From Protopterus annectens (lineage: Eukaryota > Chordata > Ceratodontiformes > Protopteridae), in the NCBI RefSeq assembly GCF_019279795.1, contig NC_056729.1, positions 1,865,081,061-1,865,145,060 of the forward strand: DNA of 64,000 nucleotides. Reading direction: 5' to 3'. Positions 49,248-61,712 of this stretch are shown here, in pieces. Numbering within the stretch: position 1 is the stretch's first letter; every line of letters starts with the position of its first letter. The notes under the pieces are model-generated. The model was not told where the DNA came from. It worked only from the letters and a program-made list of their open reading frames with translations, and searched no databases. A program made the translations under genes and the position numbers.

Positions 49248-49404
49248 AACCTCGAAAAAGGGCATAGCAAAATTTAATTTAAAATGGGTGGCGAAAGCCA
49301 AACACACTCTGGCTAGGCTTATAAATGCCCTAGGGCAGATAGCCTAGTATGAAGCTATGAACCTATAAATGGGGTAGAGCAACAAACCCTGGAAACTACA
49401 GACC

Positions 49405-50530
49405 CAGACTGTGCTTGTTAAACCTGGTGGATTCTTTGAAAACGTCACCAGAGCCTACTTTGACTTAGCCAAGGTCTTTGACATAATCCCACATTCAAGT
49501 GTCATTAATAAACTCTCCCATTTGAATGTCAACCCTTATATCATCAGGTGGGTTGCTAACTGGCTCAGTGACAGATCACACTCAGTCAAAGCTGGGGACT
49601 TTACCTCAACCAGGAGACTTGTCTCCAGTGTGGTTCCACAGGGGTCAATGCTGGGCCCCCAGTTGTTTGGAAAATACTTCTCAGAAGTTCAGGCCAAAAC
49701 AGAGGGGCTGTGGATGACTAAGTTTGCTGATGACTGCTAATTAGGTGCAATCATTTAATCCCCAAACAATGTCAATATACTTCAAGAGGAACTTACACAA
49801 ACCAATAATTGGTGCCAAAGCCATGGACTTTGGTAAAAACAACATGCAGACTGTCATTAAATAATAATAATAACTTAAGTAACAACTCAGTAGAGAGACT
49901 TGGGAATGCAAGTTGACTGTAGCCTAAACTTTAACCACCATGTGTCTACTGTGGTAAGGAAGGCATTCTATGTCACACACCTCATTAGCAAAGGTATTGT
50001 CTGAAGAGCGAAAGAGGTCATAACACCCCTGTACTAAACCCTCATCAGGCCAATAATTGAGTACAGTGCCCCCTTTGGTATGTAACTTACCAAGCACTTG
50101 CAGCAGCTTGACAGACCTCAGAGAGCTCTAACCAAGAAAATTCAGGGTCTCTAGCACATGTTATACATTAACAGACTGAAGTCACTGTCACTGTACTCAG
50201 TAGTGTATAGACTACTTAGAGGAGACTTGTGCCTGGCCAACAGGGCAATCTTGGATTCAAACTTAATGGAAATGCTGCACATCTGTAAGTCAAATGGGAC
50301 AAGGGTCACCTGCTACAGGGACCTTAACCTGGCCTGAGACATAAATAGGACCTGCTGGAGGAAAAAGGGATGTCTGTGAGAGTTTGCCACTCCTCTGGAA
50401 TAGGCTACCAATGTATATCAAACAAAGACCTTCCATGGCCCTGTTTAAACATAACCTGGATGACTGGATGAGAAAGCATCTCTCCCATTGTGAAGAAGAG
50501 TTTGTCCCATTTGTTTATGACATTCTTTAT
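49405..50530 (+). pseudogene. CR1/L2-like LINE RT to C-terminus, degraded
   Basis: The ORF at 49411-49740 holds AYFDLAKVFDIIPHSSVINKL (palm Asp), WVANWLSDRSHSV, VVPQGSMLGPQLFGKYF and KFADDC (catalytic FADD). Past the stop, in mixed frames, follow RDLGMQVDCSLNFNHHVSTV, RKAFYVTHLISKGI, TLIRPIIEYSAPFGM, LYSVVYRLLRGDLCL and DINRTCW, in the expected order. Stops are many. It is the most complete LINE RT here. Confidence 0.82.
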
Positions 50531-50639
50531 GATGGCTAGACTATTATTATAGTTAAAATGTATTATAGCTGTAATATTATTAGCTAATATTATTCCTCAA
50601 TATGTTAGTTTAGCCTCTTGAGCAATATATTTGCTAAAT

Positions 50640-50896
50640 CTCATATTCAAATTATTGATATTGGAGTTGCTTGGAAATATTTTGTTTTACCCATCAGTAA
50701 AGATTAGACCAGAGTTCCTTTGAAAACTTTCCATAGTCTCAAAGATTGCCGAAAAGGAACCATTATTACTTTAACAGTAAGAAGGATGTTGTCTTCAAAC
50801 AGTTGGATTTTAGAAGTTACACCAGTACTTAATTTAATACCATCAGTTTCTGAATTCAGCCTTATAAAATTAGCTAATGCCTCAATAACAAGAGTG
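50640..50896 (-). pseudogene. L1/Tx1-like LINE RT fragment
   Basis: The minus strand reads LVIEALANFIRLNSETDGIKLSTGVTSKIQLFEDNILL, the counterpart of L.IE.LA..IR....I.GI......KI.LYADD.LL in L1/Tx1 RTs. The catalytic YADD is changed to FEDN. It is cut by the assembly gap. Confidence 0.65.
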
Positions 50897-51396
50897 NNNN
50901 NNNNNNNNNNNNNNNNNNNNNNNNNNNNNNNNNNNNNNNNNNNNNNNNNNNNNNNNNNNNNNNNNNNNNNNNNNNNNNNNNNNNNNNNNNNNNNNNNNNN
51001 NNNNNNNNNNNNNNNNNNNNNNNNNNNNNNNNNNNNNNNNNNNNNNNNNNNNNNNNNNNNNNNNNNNNNNNNNNNNNNNNNNNNNNNNNNNNNNNNNNNN
51101 NNNNNNNNNNNNNNNNNNNNNNNNNNNNNNNNNNNNNNNNNNNNNNNNNNNNNNNNNNNNNNNNNNNNNNNNNNNNNNNNNNNNNNNNNNNNNNNNNNNN
51201 NNNNNNNNNNNNNNNNNNNNNNNNNNNNNNNNNNNNNNNNNNNNNNNNNNNNNNNNNNNNNNNNNNNNNNNNNNNNNNNNNNNNNNNNNNNNNNNNNNNN
51301 NNNNNNNNNNNNNNNNNNNNNNNNNNNNNNNNNNNNNNNNNNNNNNNNNNNNNNNNNNNNNNNNNNNNNNNNNNNNNNNNNNNNNNNNNNNNNNNN
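50897..51396. other. Assembly gap, 500 N
   Basis: Exactly 500 unknown bases, a conventional placeholder length, so the true size is unknown. It separates the L1/Tx1-like fragment from DIRS C and hides the recombinase C-terminus, the internal complementary region and one terminal repeat of DIRS C. Confidence 0.99.
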
Positions 51397-52115
51397 GCTT
51401 GGTTCAATGATACTCTGGAGACCACCTTTGGCATAAAAGTAGGATTAGTTCTCAGAGGCACTCTATCCTGATGGAAGATAAGGAAGGGCTGTACTGCCAT
51501 TAATGCCTGTAACTCAGACACCCTTCTTGCTGAAGTGATTGCTAGCAGGAAAGCAGTTTTCCAAGATAAGAACTGTAAGTCTGCTGTTGCTGCTGGTTCA
51601 AAAGGGGGGAGTGTTAACTTCTCCAGCACAAAGTTAAGATCCCATGTAGGTAAAGGTGGTTTCCTTGGAGGCTTTACATTTTTTATTCCTCTCAAGAACT
51701 GCCGGAGTAGAGGATGAGAGAAGACAGGAGGATCCATGTTGTATTCTGCTGAAATTGCTGAAGCATGGATCTTAATGGAGGAGTAGGACAGGCCATTGTG
51801 GAACAGTTCTGCTAGGTATTCCAGGATATGTGCTATGTTTGCCAATGAGACATTTTCTCCCTTTGCTGTACTCCAAATGAGGTATCTTTTCCATTTTGCA
51901 GAATAAGTTTTCCTTGTGGAGGGTCTGCGTGACTCCAGGATAATGTCCTTAACCCTCTGAGATAGATTTTGTTTTATGCAATATTCCAAGCAGTTAGCCT
52001 CAGTGTTTTCAAGTTGGGATGCAGGATCTTGAAGTTGTTCTGAGTTAGAAGTAAGGGAAATAGAGGTAGAGGCCATGCGTGTGCCCGAGACATGCTTCTC
52101 AGTAGCGGGTACCAA
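51397..52115 (-). CDS. DIRS C tyrosine recombinase, truncated by gap
   Basis: About 239 visible codons: RRPSTRKTYSAKWKRY, the SSIKIHASAIS helix region, LNFVLEKLTLPPFEPAATADLQFLSWKTAFLLAITSARRVSELQAL with the first catalytic Arg, and VSRVSLNQ at the gap. The HxxR and Tyr part is in the gap. The start at 52115 overlaps the RT end by 142 bp. No stop is seen in the visible part. Confidence 0.87.
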
Positions 52116-53971
52116 TGTTGCCTCGGCCAGTCTGGAGCTATCAGGATTACCCTTGTCTGATCCTCATTGATCTTCATTAGGACTTTGTACATCAAAGGAA
52201 GAGGTGGGAATGCATATGCTGTCAGGTTTTTCCAGCTGAAGGAAAGGGAGTCCACCCTCCAGGCAAGTGGGTGGTATGCCCTTGTGCAGAATTTCTTCAA
52301 TTGGTGGTTGAGAGGGGAGGCGAACAGGTCTATCTCTGACAGTCCCCATTTCTTTGTTATGGCTTTGAAGATATCTGGATGCAGCATCCATTCGTGAACA
52401 TCCGTGGTAGTTCTGCTTAAGGTGTCTGCTAGTGAATTTTCTTTTCCTGGTACAAAACTGGCCTGAAGTTGAATGTTGAGATTCAGGGCCACATTCCACA
52501 GGTCCAGTGTCATCCGGCATAGAGGGTATGAGTGTGTACCTCCCTGTTTGTTGATGTACCACATGACTGTGGTATTGTCCGTCCTTATCAGCAGGTGGCC
52601 TTGTTGGAGGAATGGTCTGAATGCCTGGATTGCATGTTTGACTGCCAGCATCTCCTTTAGATTTATGTGTAGCTTTAGCTGGTCTTGGGTCCATAGGCCT
52701 TGTATGCACTTGTCCAGCATGTGTGCTCCCCAGCCTAGGTCTGAGGCGTCCGTGGTGATGGTCTGGCTTGGATGTGGTTTGTGGAAAGGCAACCCTCTGT
52801 TCAACTGACAGGCCTGAGCCCACCACAGGAATTCTTGTTTCAGGCATGGAATTATTGGAATCTGGGCTTCTAGACTGTGCTTGTGTTGAGACCATACATT
52901 CCTTAAGTACCATTGCAACTTTCTCATATGCAGCCTGGCATGCGGAATCAATATTATGCAGGATGCCATGTAACCCAGGGCTTGCAGGACTTTCCTTGCA
53001 GTAAGCTGAGTATGTGTTGTTAATGCCATGAAATAGACTGGTAGTTGCTTTTGTTTTTCTTCTGTGAGAAAAGCCATCTGAGATGATGTATCCAGTTCTG
53101 CCCCCAAAAAGGTTATCCTTTGGGATGGTACTAGTCTTGACTTTTGCATGTTGACTGTGTATCCCAAGGCTTGCAACAGTTGAATGACATTTTCCAAGTC
53201 TTTTGTTAATTTTGCCTTGTTGTCCGCTTGTATTAGGCAGTCGTCCAGGTATGGGTAAATTTGAATTCCCTGGAGCCTGCAATGAGCAATTACTGATGAC
53301 AGGCATTTCGTGAATACTCTGGGCGCAGTAGATAAGCCAAAGGGCAATGCTGAGAATTGATAATGCTCTGATCCTGCAAGAAATCTGAGGTGTCTTCTGC
53401 ATTCTGGTCGTATAGGGACGTGCAGGTATGCCTCCTTGAGATCTAGAGTCACCAGCCAAGACTCCTTGCCCAGCATGGGAAGAAGTTGCTGGAGGGTCAG
53501 CATTTTGAATTTTGGAACAATGAGGAATGTGTTCAGTGCGGACAAGTCGAGAATAGGCCTCCATTGATTTTCTTTTCTTGGTACAAGGAAAAGCCTGGAG
53601 TAAAATCCTTGGCCTTGTTCCATAGGTGGTACCTTTTCTATAGCCCTCATTCTTAGTAGGTTGCTGATTTGTCTTTGAGCCTCTGTTTTTTGGCTTGGTG
53701 GTAGGTTTGGCATTCCTCTCTTTTGTGGTAGAGTATGGAAATATAACCTGCAGCCCTTGGCTATTGTTTGTAAAGTCCATTTGTCTCCTGTAATGCAATG
53801 CCAATTGTCTGAAAATAAAGGTAGCTTTCCACCCAAGGGTGCTTCCAGTTGTTTCCTGGTAGGCGGAGCTAGAGTCAAGTCATTGTGTCTGTCCTGTGGA
53901 AGTGGTTGCAGCTGGATGTGTGGCAGCACTTCTCTGGCTGGCAGGTTGCCACTGACGTCCTCTGTAGGCAC
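51974..53971 (-). CDS. DIRS C RT / RNase H / methyltransferase-like, intact
   Basis: 665 aa, uninterrupted. RT at about 120-300: LDLSALNTF (141-149), VTLDLKEAYLHV (174-185), LPFGLSTAPRVF (209-220) and catalytic YLDD (241-244). RNase H at about 402-520: TTDASD with Asp408, Glu440 in LKEMLAV, RTDN with Asp465, and SLADTLSR with Asp516. C-terminal N6-adenine methyltransferase-like domain at about 545-625: IDLFASPLN, TAYAFPPLPLM and IAPDWPRQHWYPLL. It would copy the element's RNA into DNA. It overlaps gag by 92 bp and the recombinase by 142 bp, each in another frame. It is the reference against which the damage in DIRS A, B and D was read. Confidence 0.93.
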   Translation of the reverse strand: MPTEDVSGNLPAREVLPHIQLQPLPQDRHNDLTLAPPTRKQLEAPLGGKLPLFSDNWHCITGDKWTLQTIAKGCRLYFHTLPQKRGMPNLPPSQKTEAQRQISNLLRMRAIEKVPPMEQGQGFYSRLFLVPRKENQWRPILDLSALNTFLIVPKFKMLTLQQLLPMLGKESWLVTLDLKEAYLHVPIRPECRRHLRFLAGSEHYQFSALPFGLSTAPRVFTKCLSSVIAHCRLQGIQIYPYLDDCLIQADNKAKLTKDLENVIQLLQALGYTVNMQKSRLVPSQRITFLGAELDTSSQMAFLTEEKQKQLPVYFMALTTHTQLTARKVLQALGYMASCIILIPHARLHMRKLQWYLRNVWSQHKHSLEAQIPIIPCLKQEFLWWAQACQLNRGLPFHKPHPSQTITTDASDLGWGAHMLDKCIQGLWTQDQLKLHINLKEMLAVKHAIQAFRPFLQQGHLLIRTDNTTVMWYINKQGGTHSYPLCRMTLDLWNVALNLNIQLQASFVPGKENSLADTLSRTTTDVHEWMLHPDIFKAITKKWGLSEIDLFASPLNHQLKKFCTRAYHPLAWRVDSLSFSWKNLTAYAFPPLPLMYKVLMKINEDQTRVILIAPDWPRQHWYPLLRSMSRAHAWPLPLFPLLLTQNNFKILHPNLKTLRLTAWNIA

Positions 53972-55712
53972 CCCTAGTGTGACTTCTGCCTCTTGGACGT
54001 CTATTTCTGGCTCTCTGAGTTCTGGATGAATCTGGAAAGGACCAAGTCTTCGAAGGCCAATTTCTGCTAAACCTCGGAGGTTGGACCTGTAAGAAATCCT
54101 TGACTGTTTGGACAGATTTAGCTTTTTCTTCCACTTTCTTTAGAACCACCTGTGCCGGGGAGCCAAACAAACTTTGCTTCTCCATAGGAGCATCTGGGAG
54201 CTTTGACTTAACATGGTCTGGTAAGGATTGTTCTTTTAGCCAGGCATGTCTTCGAATCACTGTTCCAGTCATAGCTGATCTAACGGAGGCCTCCAGTGCA
54301 TCATAGCCACATTTTAAGAAATGGTTACTGACCTGCTGAGAGTTATGTACCAAATCCTGAAGGGACTTGCGGTCTATAGGTTCAGGAGAGGACAGCTTTT
54401 TATTTAGTTGGTCTAACAGAAATTCCTGGTACTGTATCATGTGAAATTGACAGTTTAAGGCCCTGGCTGAAAGAGTAGCAGAAGTATAAACCTTTTTACC
54501 CCATCACTCTAATGCCCTAGATTCCCTTTCAGAAGGAAGAGGGTTTTTGGCAGAGGCAGCTGCCACACCTTTAGGGCCCTGTGAAATGGTTTCGGGGTCA
54601 GCAACAGGAGCCTTATATAAATGGGAATGTGTGTCCGGGACCCTGTAATATCTGTCGGGCTTGGCAGGGGCCGGAGGAAGAGAATCAGGAGCAGTACAGG
54701 CATCATTAAAAGCATCATCAACAACTGTTAGTACTGGAGGTATGGCTAAAGGCCTATGCTGTGGTAGGTGTAAAAAAGTCCTTAGCCTTTTCCTTGAGTC
54801 TGAAAAATCCTGGCCCTGCCATTGGAAGTGTTCCCTCATAGCATGAAGTGTTTCCCCAAAAGAAAATTCTTCAGCAGGAGAAGCAGAAGGAATGGATTCT
54901 TCTGCATCAGAATCCTCATAAGGAGAATATGGGCCTTCAGGATGGCCTGTGAAATCTGAGTCATCAGAGTCATAGTCTAAAGAGACAGGTTCCGGGGGTT
55001 CAGTCCTGGGCCTCTTTTCTGGAGGGGGCTGAGAGGCCCTTTCTGGGTGAGGTTGGGATCCCCTGATCAAAGAAATAAGATCCTCAGCCAGGCTGAGAAT
55101 TTGGGAAGAAGAGGTTGGTCTGTGAGAGGGAGTTTTAGCAGGTAAGGCCTTGGAAGATTTAGCTGCTTTAGCCCTGGAAAAGGCCTTGATAGACATAGAG
55201 GCAGGGGGTCTGGCAGCCCCACGTGTAGGGGTAGATCAGTCTAAGGGAATAGTGTCTGACAAATCCTGGGTGTCTGCTGCAGTAGCAGTAATTACAGTAG
55301 CAGATTCAGCCATGCTTTGTGAGGCCTCGGCTATCGGACGCATGCTTTCGGCCGAAGGAGGAACCGAAGACTCTGTTTCAGCCGAAACCGAGACACTCGC
55401 GGTAGGCCTAACCGAGGCTTCAGCCAAAGCCGCGGACCGCGAGTGTCGGTCCTTTTCCTTGCGTTTTTTAACTAATTTTGTAGTCGGAGTCTCCGACGGC
55501 ATTTTGTATGCAAAAGCGGGACCAAAAAACTCCTCTGCAAACTCCGACCGACGTCTAAGCGTCCGTCGGTTGAAGGAAGCACAGGCAATACAAGCTGATA
55601 CGTCGTGGTCTGGGCCTAAGCAAGGAAGGCAGTAAGAGTGGAAATCCTTATGAGGTATTTGTTTCCCACAAGTTAAACAATTATTTACTTTGTCTGACAT
55701 CGGCTGAGGCAA
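53880..55712 (-). pseudogene. DIRS C gag-like ORF1, two stops
   Basis: One frame of about 610 codons with stops at 55233-55235 (just before TPTRGAARPP) and 54501-54503 (Arg codon before WGKKVYTS, CGA to TGA). N-terminal Cys/His cluster CLTCGKQIPHKDFHSYCLPCLGPDHDVSACIAC; basic KKRKEKDR; acidic SPYEDSDAEESIPSASP; capsid-like region (REHFQWQGQDF, PQHRPLAIPPVL, VHNSQQVSNHFLKCGYDALE); C-terminal Arg/Gly-rich tail (RNRRPRGRSHTRGAYRGRQW), which suits nucleic-acid binding. The start may be the Met at 55712 or at MSDKVNN (55700). Confidence 0.83.
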
Positions 55713-55820
55713 GAAAGAGTCCCCAACGGGGTACTTAGCTTTTAAGAAGTCTTCGGTAGTAGGAATCTCTGGATCTGACCGACCGGCACTTGCGAACAGC
55801 TTCTGCTTTGGGCACCGCGC

Positions 55821-55986
55821 GGCAAGAAAGACTGAGGAAAATGGCGTCGGCTGATGCCTTTATACCACAGCAGCTATGACGTCGGGTGAAGAGCGACATC
55901 AGCCGAGGCCAGACCCAGACTTTGGAATCCGGCCGACCGAAGGGCTGCCTGAGGCAGGACAACCCATATGTTAGGACTGCAGATGC
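55821..55986. repeat. DIRS C right terminal repeat
   Basis: Closely similar to the DIRS A right terminus (32326-32491): GGCAAGAAAGACTGAGG at the inner edge and CAACCCATATGTTAGGACTG near the outer edge. Its partner is presumably within or beyond the 500-N gap. Confidence 0.87.
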
Positions 55987-56003
55987 ATCCTTGAAGGACA
56001 TCA

Positions 56004-56643
56004 CATTGATACCGTCAGCAATGCTACATTACAGGGAACATGTATCCCTCACTGTAAGATAATGGAGGGACACACCATGATACTGTCAGCAATGCTAACA
56101 TTACAGGGAACATGTATCCCTCACTGTATGATAATGGAGGGAAACACCATGATACTTGTCAGCAATGCTAACATTACAGGGAACATGTATCCCTCACTGT
56201 AAGATAATGGAGGGAAACACCATGATACCATCAGCAATGCTACATTACAGGGAACATGTATCCCTCACTGTAAGATAATGGAGGGAAACACCATGATACC
56301 GTCAGCAATGCTAACATTACAGGGAACATGTATCCCTCACTGTAAGATAATGGAGGGAAACACCATGATACCATCAGCAATGCTACATTACAGGGAACAT
56401 GTATCCCTCACTGTAAGATAATGGAGGGAAACACCATGATACCGTCAGCAATGCTACATTACAGGGAACATGTATCCCTCACTGTAAGATAATGGAGGGA
56501 AACACCATGATACTGTCAGCAATGCTACATTACAGGGAACATGTATCCCTCACTGTAAGATAATGGAGGGAAACACCATGATACTGTCAGCAATGCTAAC
56601 ATTACAGGGAACATGTATCCCTCACTGTAAGATAATGGAGGGA
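56004..56643. repeat. 71/72-bp minisatellite array, about 9 units (copy 2)
   Basis: Same unit as 1-7736, starting mid-unit (TTGATACCGTCAGCAATGCT) directly after the DIRS C end. It is followed by the same unique sequence as copy 1. Confidence 0.97.
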
Positions 56644-58927
56644 CAAGCTGAACATCCAGAAGCCTCTGTATTTAGCAGTGGGTACTCCATGCATGTTACC
56701 ACACCCCAGCTACCGTGAATGCACCAACAGATGTCAACAGTGAGACACACTGCATGAGGGGTGACTGCACCACCCCTAGAGAGGAGTAGTGTCAGTGGCC
56801 ATCACTGCCATGACTCCAGGCATTCCCTAACCTGGATGTCACCCTTGGCATCAGTTAGTTGATGCAAAGGTCGATGTTCTATTAGAGATACAGAGCGTGC
56901 TGTGTGGCCTGCATGAAGAAGTACTACCTTACAAGGAGACAGATGCATGATGTATGTGCACAAGCCAGGTGAATGTAGATGTCACACACCATTCCATTGT
57001 CAGTGGCTGCATCTGTCTCTAAGCATAAAAACTTCCATGTTCATGGCTGATGGTCTTTCAGCTTCATTGCACAAACACTCTCACTGAGCCAGTCACTTCA
57101 GCCCCCACAGTTCATCATCCCACTCTGCTCTTGCCCTAGTGAATGCAGCACTTGCCATGGTAATTCAGAGGGTTGTGAATACGGACTATCTACTGCCTCC
57201 TCACACAGGCAGAGGTACAGATATGTTCAAATACATCCTCATAAAGTGGTCTACCATCCCTCAGATAGGACAAGTGCTGTCCTGATCTTGCAGAGGCAAA
57301 CTGTAAACCCAGTATGTGTTCACTTCATGAAAACTCGACCCAGACCAAGATGATGTGACCCCTGACTCACACAGCTTACTGGCCAAGTGTATAGCTACTG
57401 TATACATTTTCCATAGCCCTTCTTTCTATGTTAGTTGTCCTCTGTCACTGTGCATAACCCCAGTTGTACAAATGATAATGACTGCCGTATCTACTTCTAT
57501 GGCCTATGTGGACATGGTAATATGTGATATACAGATGTCCTTGTAATAAACTGTAAAGCATAGCCTGGATGAGTTAATGCAATAATTAGTTGCAGTCATT
57601 GTTGTCCTTGTTATGTCCCATAATTGTGGACCACACACCACCTCATTGCCTGTGGCATGTGGTATTGCTCCAACCTCTGTCTTCCATCGAGTACTATTAC
57701 AGATGGTTCCTCCAATGACTTCTGTAGTGTGCCCCCAGATTTTTGCAAGAGGCAGAAATGAGCCTTCATATGGGAGAACACACATAGTCAATAGTGTTCC
57801 ACATCTTAAACAGTGTGGTGTTACATACCATATCTGCTATTGTCTGAAAGCTGCGGATGGAGTTAGTCAGGCATGGTTCCATGGCATATCCCAGATTATG
57901 CGACAGAAATCATTATGACTCACCCATTGCCTGCATTCAAGAAAACAGCATAGTGAGGACTCTGTGGGTTGCAGTGTGTGCACATACCAAAGGGATGACC
58001 ATGTGGAGGGCCACCTTACATTAAACACTGCTGTAGATCAATGTGTATCAGATGTGGAAACCATGGAAACTCCCTGGATGGCATGCAGACACTAACCTTT
58101 GGCAGCTCATGGAGTGGAAGCCCTTTTAGTTGGTTGATTGGACACCATGTAGAACAGGTGGGATCCAGATAAAAATATGGGTGCAGTCAACTGCCCCAAA
58201 ATATAAGAGAAATGGGCTATGTAACAGAATGCCTGCATAGTGGTAAGTTCTCTCCTCTGCTGTCTGCAGAAATCAAATATTCTTCCCACAATATTGCATT
58301 ATGTCATGAAAATGGTGTAATTTTTTTGAGACTAATGTCTTGAGAAACATCTAGTGTGTCTAGTGTTGGATGATGAAAGGTCCATGTAGCAAAAGTTAAT
58401 GTTGCATAAGCGTTCATGTCTGCTGAGTTAGGAAGTGTACAGACCTCCCTTTATTCAGTGCGAGAGTGACATGTCTAGTAACCCATATGGTACCTCTGTG
58501 CACAGAGTAACAGTGGGCAGTGTTGGGATCTTTTAGGAGATATGTTACTGCTGGCATACCCATGTGCAATGCAAACAGTGATAATGTACAACATCCCAGA
58601 GACTGGTTCAAAAGGTGGCAGCTAACCGATACTGCTCTGCCATACCTCTCAACTACTAAACACAAAAAGTCAGGACAAAGCCAAAAAATGGGATGGGACA
58701 AAGACCTGAAATTAGGGATTGATTTTAAATATTACTCTTATAAACTTAGAAAGTTTCTACAATAAAAGGCTTTGCATTACCATGCATTTTCTGAAGGATA
58801 CAAAGTCTGAAACTCAAATATAAGTCATTATTTAATCACTCCAGTCCTCAATGACTTGCCAGAAAACCAAAAAATGTAAAAGAAACAGCCTAAAAATATG
58901 AGGCAAAAATGTGGACAGTTGAGAGGT
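56644..58927. repeat. Duplicated non-coding block, left part, copy 2
   Basis: Near-identical to 7737-10014. No gene or RNA is recognised. Short ORFs on either strand are not conserved between the copies. Confidence 0.85.
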
Positions 58928-58970
58928 ATGTGGTATGCTAATACTGATACTACTCTTACTGTCATATTGA
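58928..58970. repeat. Single 43-bp unit, counterpart of the 14-kb array
   Basis: Exactly one copy of the unit that forms the array at 10015-24085, with the same flanks: GAGAGGT on the left and AATAAAGGTCTTG on the right. It is not repeated here even partially. Confidence 0.95.
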
Positions 58971-59504
58971 AATAAAGGTCTTGTAAATCAGAAAATCCTG
59001 GCATTCAGAATGCATGATTGCTGCAGATCACTGCCCTTGATGTATATATTGCTAAATCACTTAATCAGGTTTGATTATTTGCATACAAAGTGGTTATTAG
59101 TACATAGACACATTTCCATGGCATTATGTGCTGCTTTTGCGTAAGATGCCATCTCATGCTATTTTTCTGTGGTAAATTTCTTGTACTGCATATTAACCTA
59201 TTTTTCTGGTGTTGCAAATGCTTTATATGTGTCTGTGAATTGTCCTTTCACTGTTTTAGCACCACTTGCCATACTATATCACGTAATTCTTTGTGCTATT
59301 TATTTCAGAATACCTTCCAGAGAGTGAAACATAGAATGGACCAATGTATATATAGTGAAGTTGTTCCTCAGACCTGATGTGGAGCGGCTGATTTATTTTG
59401 GGTTGTTTGCAGATAGAGATTGCTTGTGACATACAAGGGCCTCTTGCTTCAGTTATCACAGTTCATTAAGACAGGCATGAGTGTGGTGTCACTTTTTTGG
59501 TATG

Positions 59505-60845
59505 AGCATGGATGCTCATATTTTTCAAAGTACATGGTATACACTTTTTAGCATTTAGCATTTGGTCATGATGCTGATACAGTTTGCCTGTACATGCTAT
59601 ATCAACTTGTAGGATCAGAGAATCCTCAGCAAAACTGATTATGCCTCCAAGTCTGCAATAACCCGAGAACTTAGTCAACAAGAGATTCCTAATGTCAGCT
59701 TGGACAAAGGAGAAGTAAATACCTAACATAATCAGCCCCAAGGGTAAGCATTGGGGAAACCTCAGTAGTTGTGAGTCTTTCAAAGGAGACAGTGTGCCCC
59801 CATCCTGAGTTTTTGTGCTCTGCTTATGAGACACTTTTGACAGCCAAAGGGTAAAATAAGGAATTTTATTTAGTTTGATTAGTATGTCTATAATGTCTGA
59901 TTGTGAAATGCTACTGAACACCTTGGATAGGGCAAGGTACATTGTGTGTGCAGATTTCCCCTGGAACAATGCTTCTGTGATTTTCTTAGAGAAATTTGCT
60001 AGATTAAGTAGCTGGGGACTTCTTTTCACAAACCCAAACTAGTTTGGATCAAGGGATTGTAAGCTGTTGATATCTAGGTTTATGAGGTCCATAATGATGC
60101 ACTCAATTATCTTACAAATAAGTACGGCAAGGCCTATTAGTCTGCAGTTGTTGGGATCAGTGGTGGGGCCATCCTTATGTGGGGGATGACTTCAGTTGTT
60201 CTCTGCACCTCTGGCAGAAAACCATTTGAGAAGCTGAGATTAAACTGATTCAGGAGTGGCTCAGTGAGACAGTACTTCATACTGACAAGGAAACATCTTG
60301 GGGTCCTGGTACATTTTCAGGGTCTACTTTACCAGTGTTTAAGTCTGAAATAGCATTTAGAAATTCCTCAGAGTTGATCTTTGTGGGTGAAGAAATGATG
60401 TCATGTATGGGAGAGCTTGTAGGGATGGGGAGAAATTTGAAACTAAATTTAACTTATTGGCTGATATGTTGGCTATGTCCATGCTCAGTTCAGTATATTG
60501 CTAAATATTCGTCTTAAGGTTTCTGACATAGCTGATGACATACCATGGTTGTTATTGCTAGAGGTTACAGTTTTCAGTTCATGTTTAGGAAGAAACTCAA
60601 ATCTAGCAAAGCTAAGTTCTTTAACTACTTAGTACACATTTGGAATGTACGGTTTTCCATTTATTCCAAAAAGTGAGGATTGTTATTTTCTTTTGTTATA
60701 CAACGTGCTTATATCAGGGTCCTATTACTGCAATTTGGTTATTAACGTGGCACTCAACTTCTTTGATTGGGACAGATGTCTTGATGCAGGTGAGACAGAA
60801 ACTCTTTGTAAGTGCAATGGTGCTGCTACTGGGTATTTGAGGCCA
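59505..60845 (-). pseudogene. CR1/L2-like LINE reverse transcriptase remnant (copy 2)
   Basis: Duplicate of 24620-25960. The longest minus-strand piece is 60029-59466 (187 codons) with YLALSKVFSSI, PQCLPLGL and FAEDS. It is open somewhat further downstream than copy 1. Confidence 0.72.
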
Positions 60846-61379
60846 GGGGCTATGGAACCACTTCAGATCATCAGTTGGCTACAATAACTTAGCCTTGGAG
60901 ACAAAGATAGCAGGAGTTATGGGAATTTTTGCTGGGTCCTTACCATGAAGATTACTGAAAAGTGGTCAGATCTGACTACTAGTTATACGCACAGAGCACA
61001 GTGGTGTTATCTGTGATGGCCAAATCAAGTAAATTTGAGGTCTTTTAGGGCAGTGCACTATTTGGTTTAGTGAGTTAGCACTGACGACATGCAGGAAGCA
61101 TTGTCTTTATTTGTAGTGGTATATGTCTTCCAATTTATAAGTGGATAGTTTAGTACTAACCTTTGAACCTATCTGCCCTTATAGGTCATTTTAAGCTAGC
61201 CAAATTTCCCAGCCTGCATGGTGTTTAGATTACCATTTCAAGTAGCTTTACCCCATTCATTGACTAGATTCATATTATACATGGTGATAATAACTCAGAG
61301 GATAACAGGTATTTATGAGGCCCTAAGTGTAGTATATATTAGTTACTATCTGCCTCTGCCCATAAATAGGAAATTTGCC

Positions 61380-61586
61380 TTAAGGCTGTTCCCCTACTCT
61401 GTTTCCCATGCATAGATCCAATTTATGCTTGAATACAGACAGGGATGAGCTTTGTTTTATGTGGATGGGTAGTCTGTTCCAGAGCAGTGGCATCCTCTGC
61501 AAAATATACCTGTCCCTCCACACTGGTCTGTTTATGTTGCAGAGTAGGTTTAGATCCATGAACTGATTATTTAACCAATAACCCAT
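61380..61586 (-). pseudogene. CR1/L2-like LINE C-terminal remnant (copy 2)
   Basis: Duplicate of 26497-26703, differing by one residue (FMDLN for FMILN). Confidence 0.65.
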
Positions 61587-61712
61587 GGATGGGTGTGGGT
61601 AATGCTGGATTTACCCACAGCTGGTGTGGTTTGGTCACAAGGGCGAAGCCCGAGTGACCAAACAAAGCCAACCGTGTGTAAATCCAGCACTGCCCACACC
61701 CAGCTGTGGGTT
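61580..61712. repeat. Foldback hairpin (copy 2)
   Basis: Duplicate of 26697-26829, with the same GGGCGAAGCCC centre. Confidence 0.8.

Larger units (their letters stand above)
51397..56001 (-). mobile_element. DIRS C: DIRS-type retrotransposon, 3' end in gap
   Basis: Same subfamily type as DIRS A, judging by its terminus and proteins. Gag (55712-53880, two stops), RT/RNase H/methyltransferase (53971-51974, intact) and recombinase (from 52115 into the gap). The right terminus (55821-56001) ends TTGAAGGACAT and is followed at once by the 71-bp minisatellite, into which the element appears to be inserted. Confidence 0.92.
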
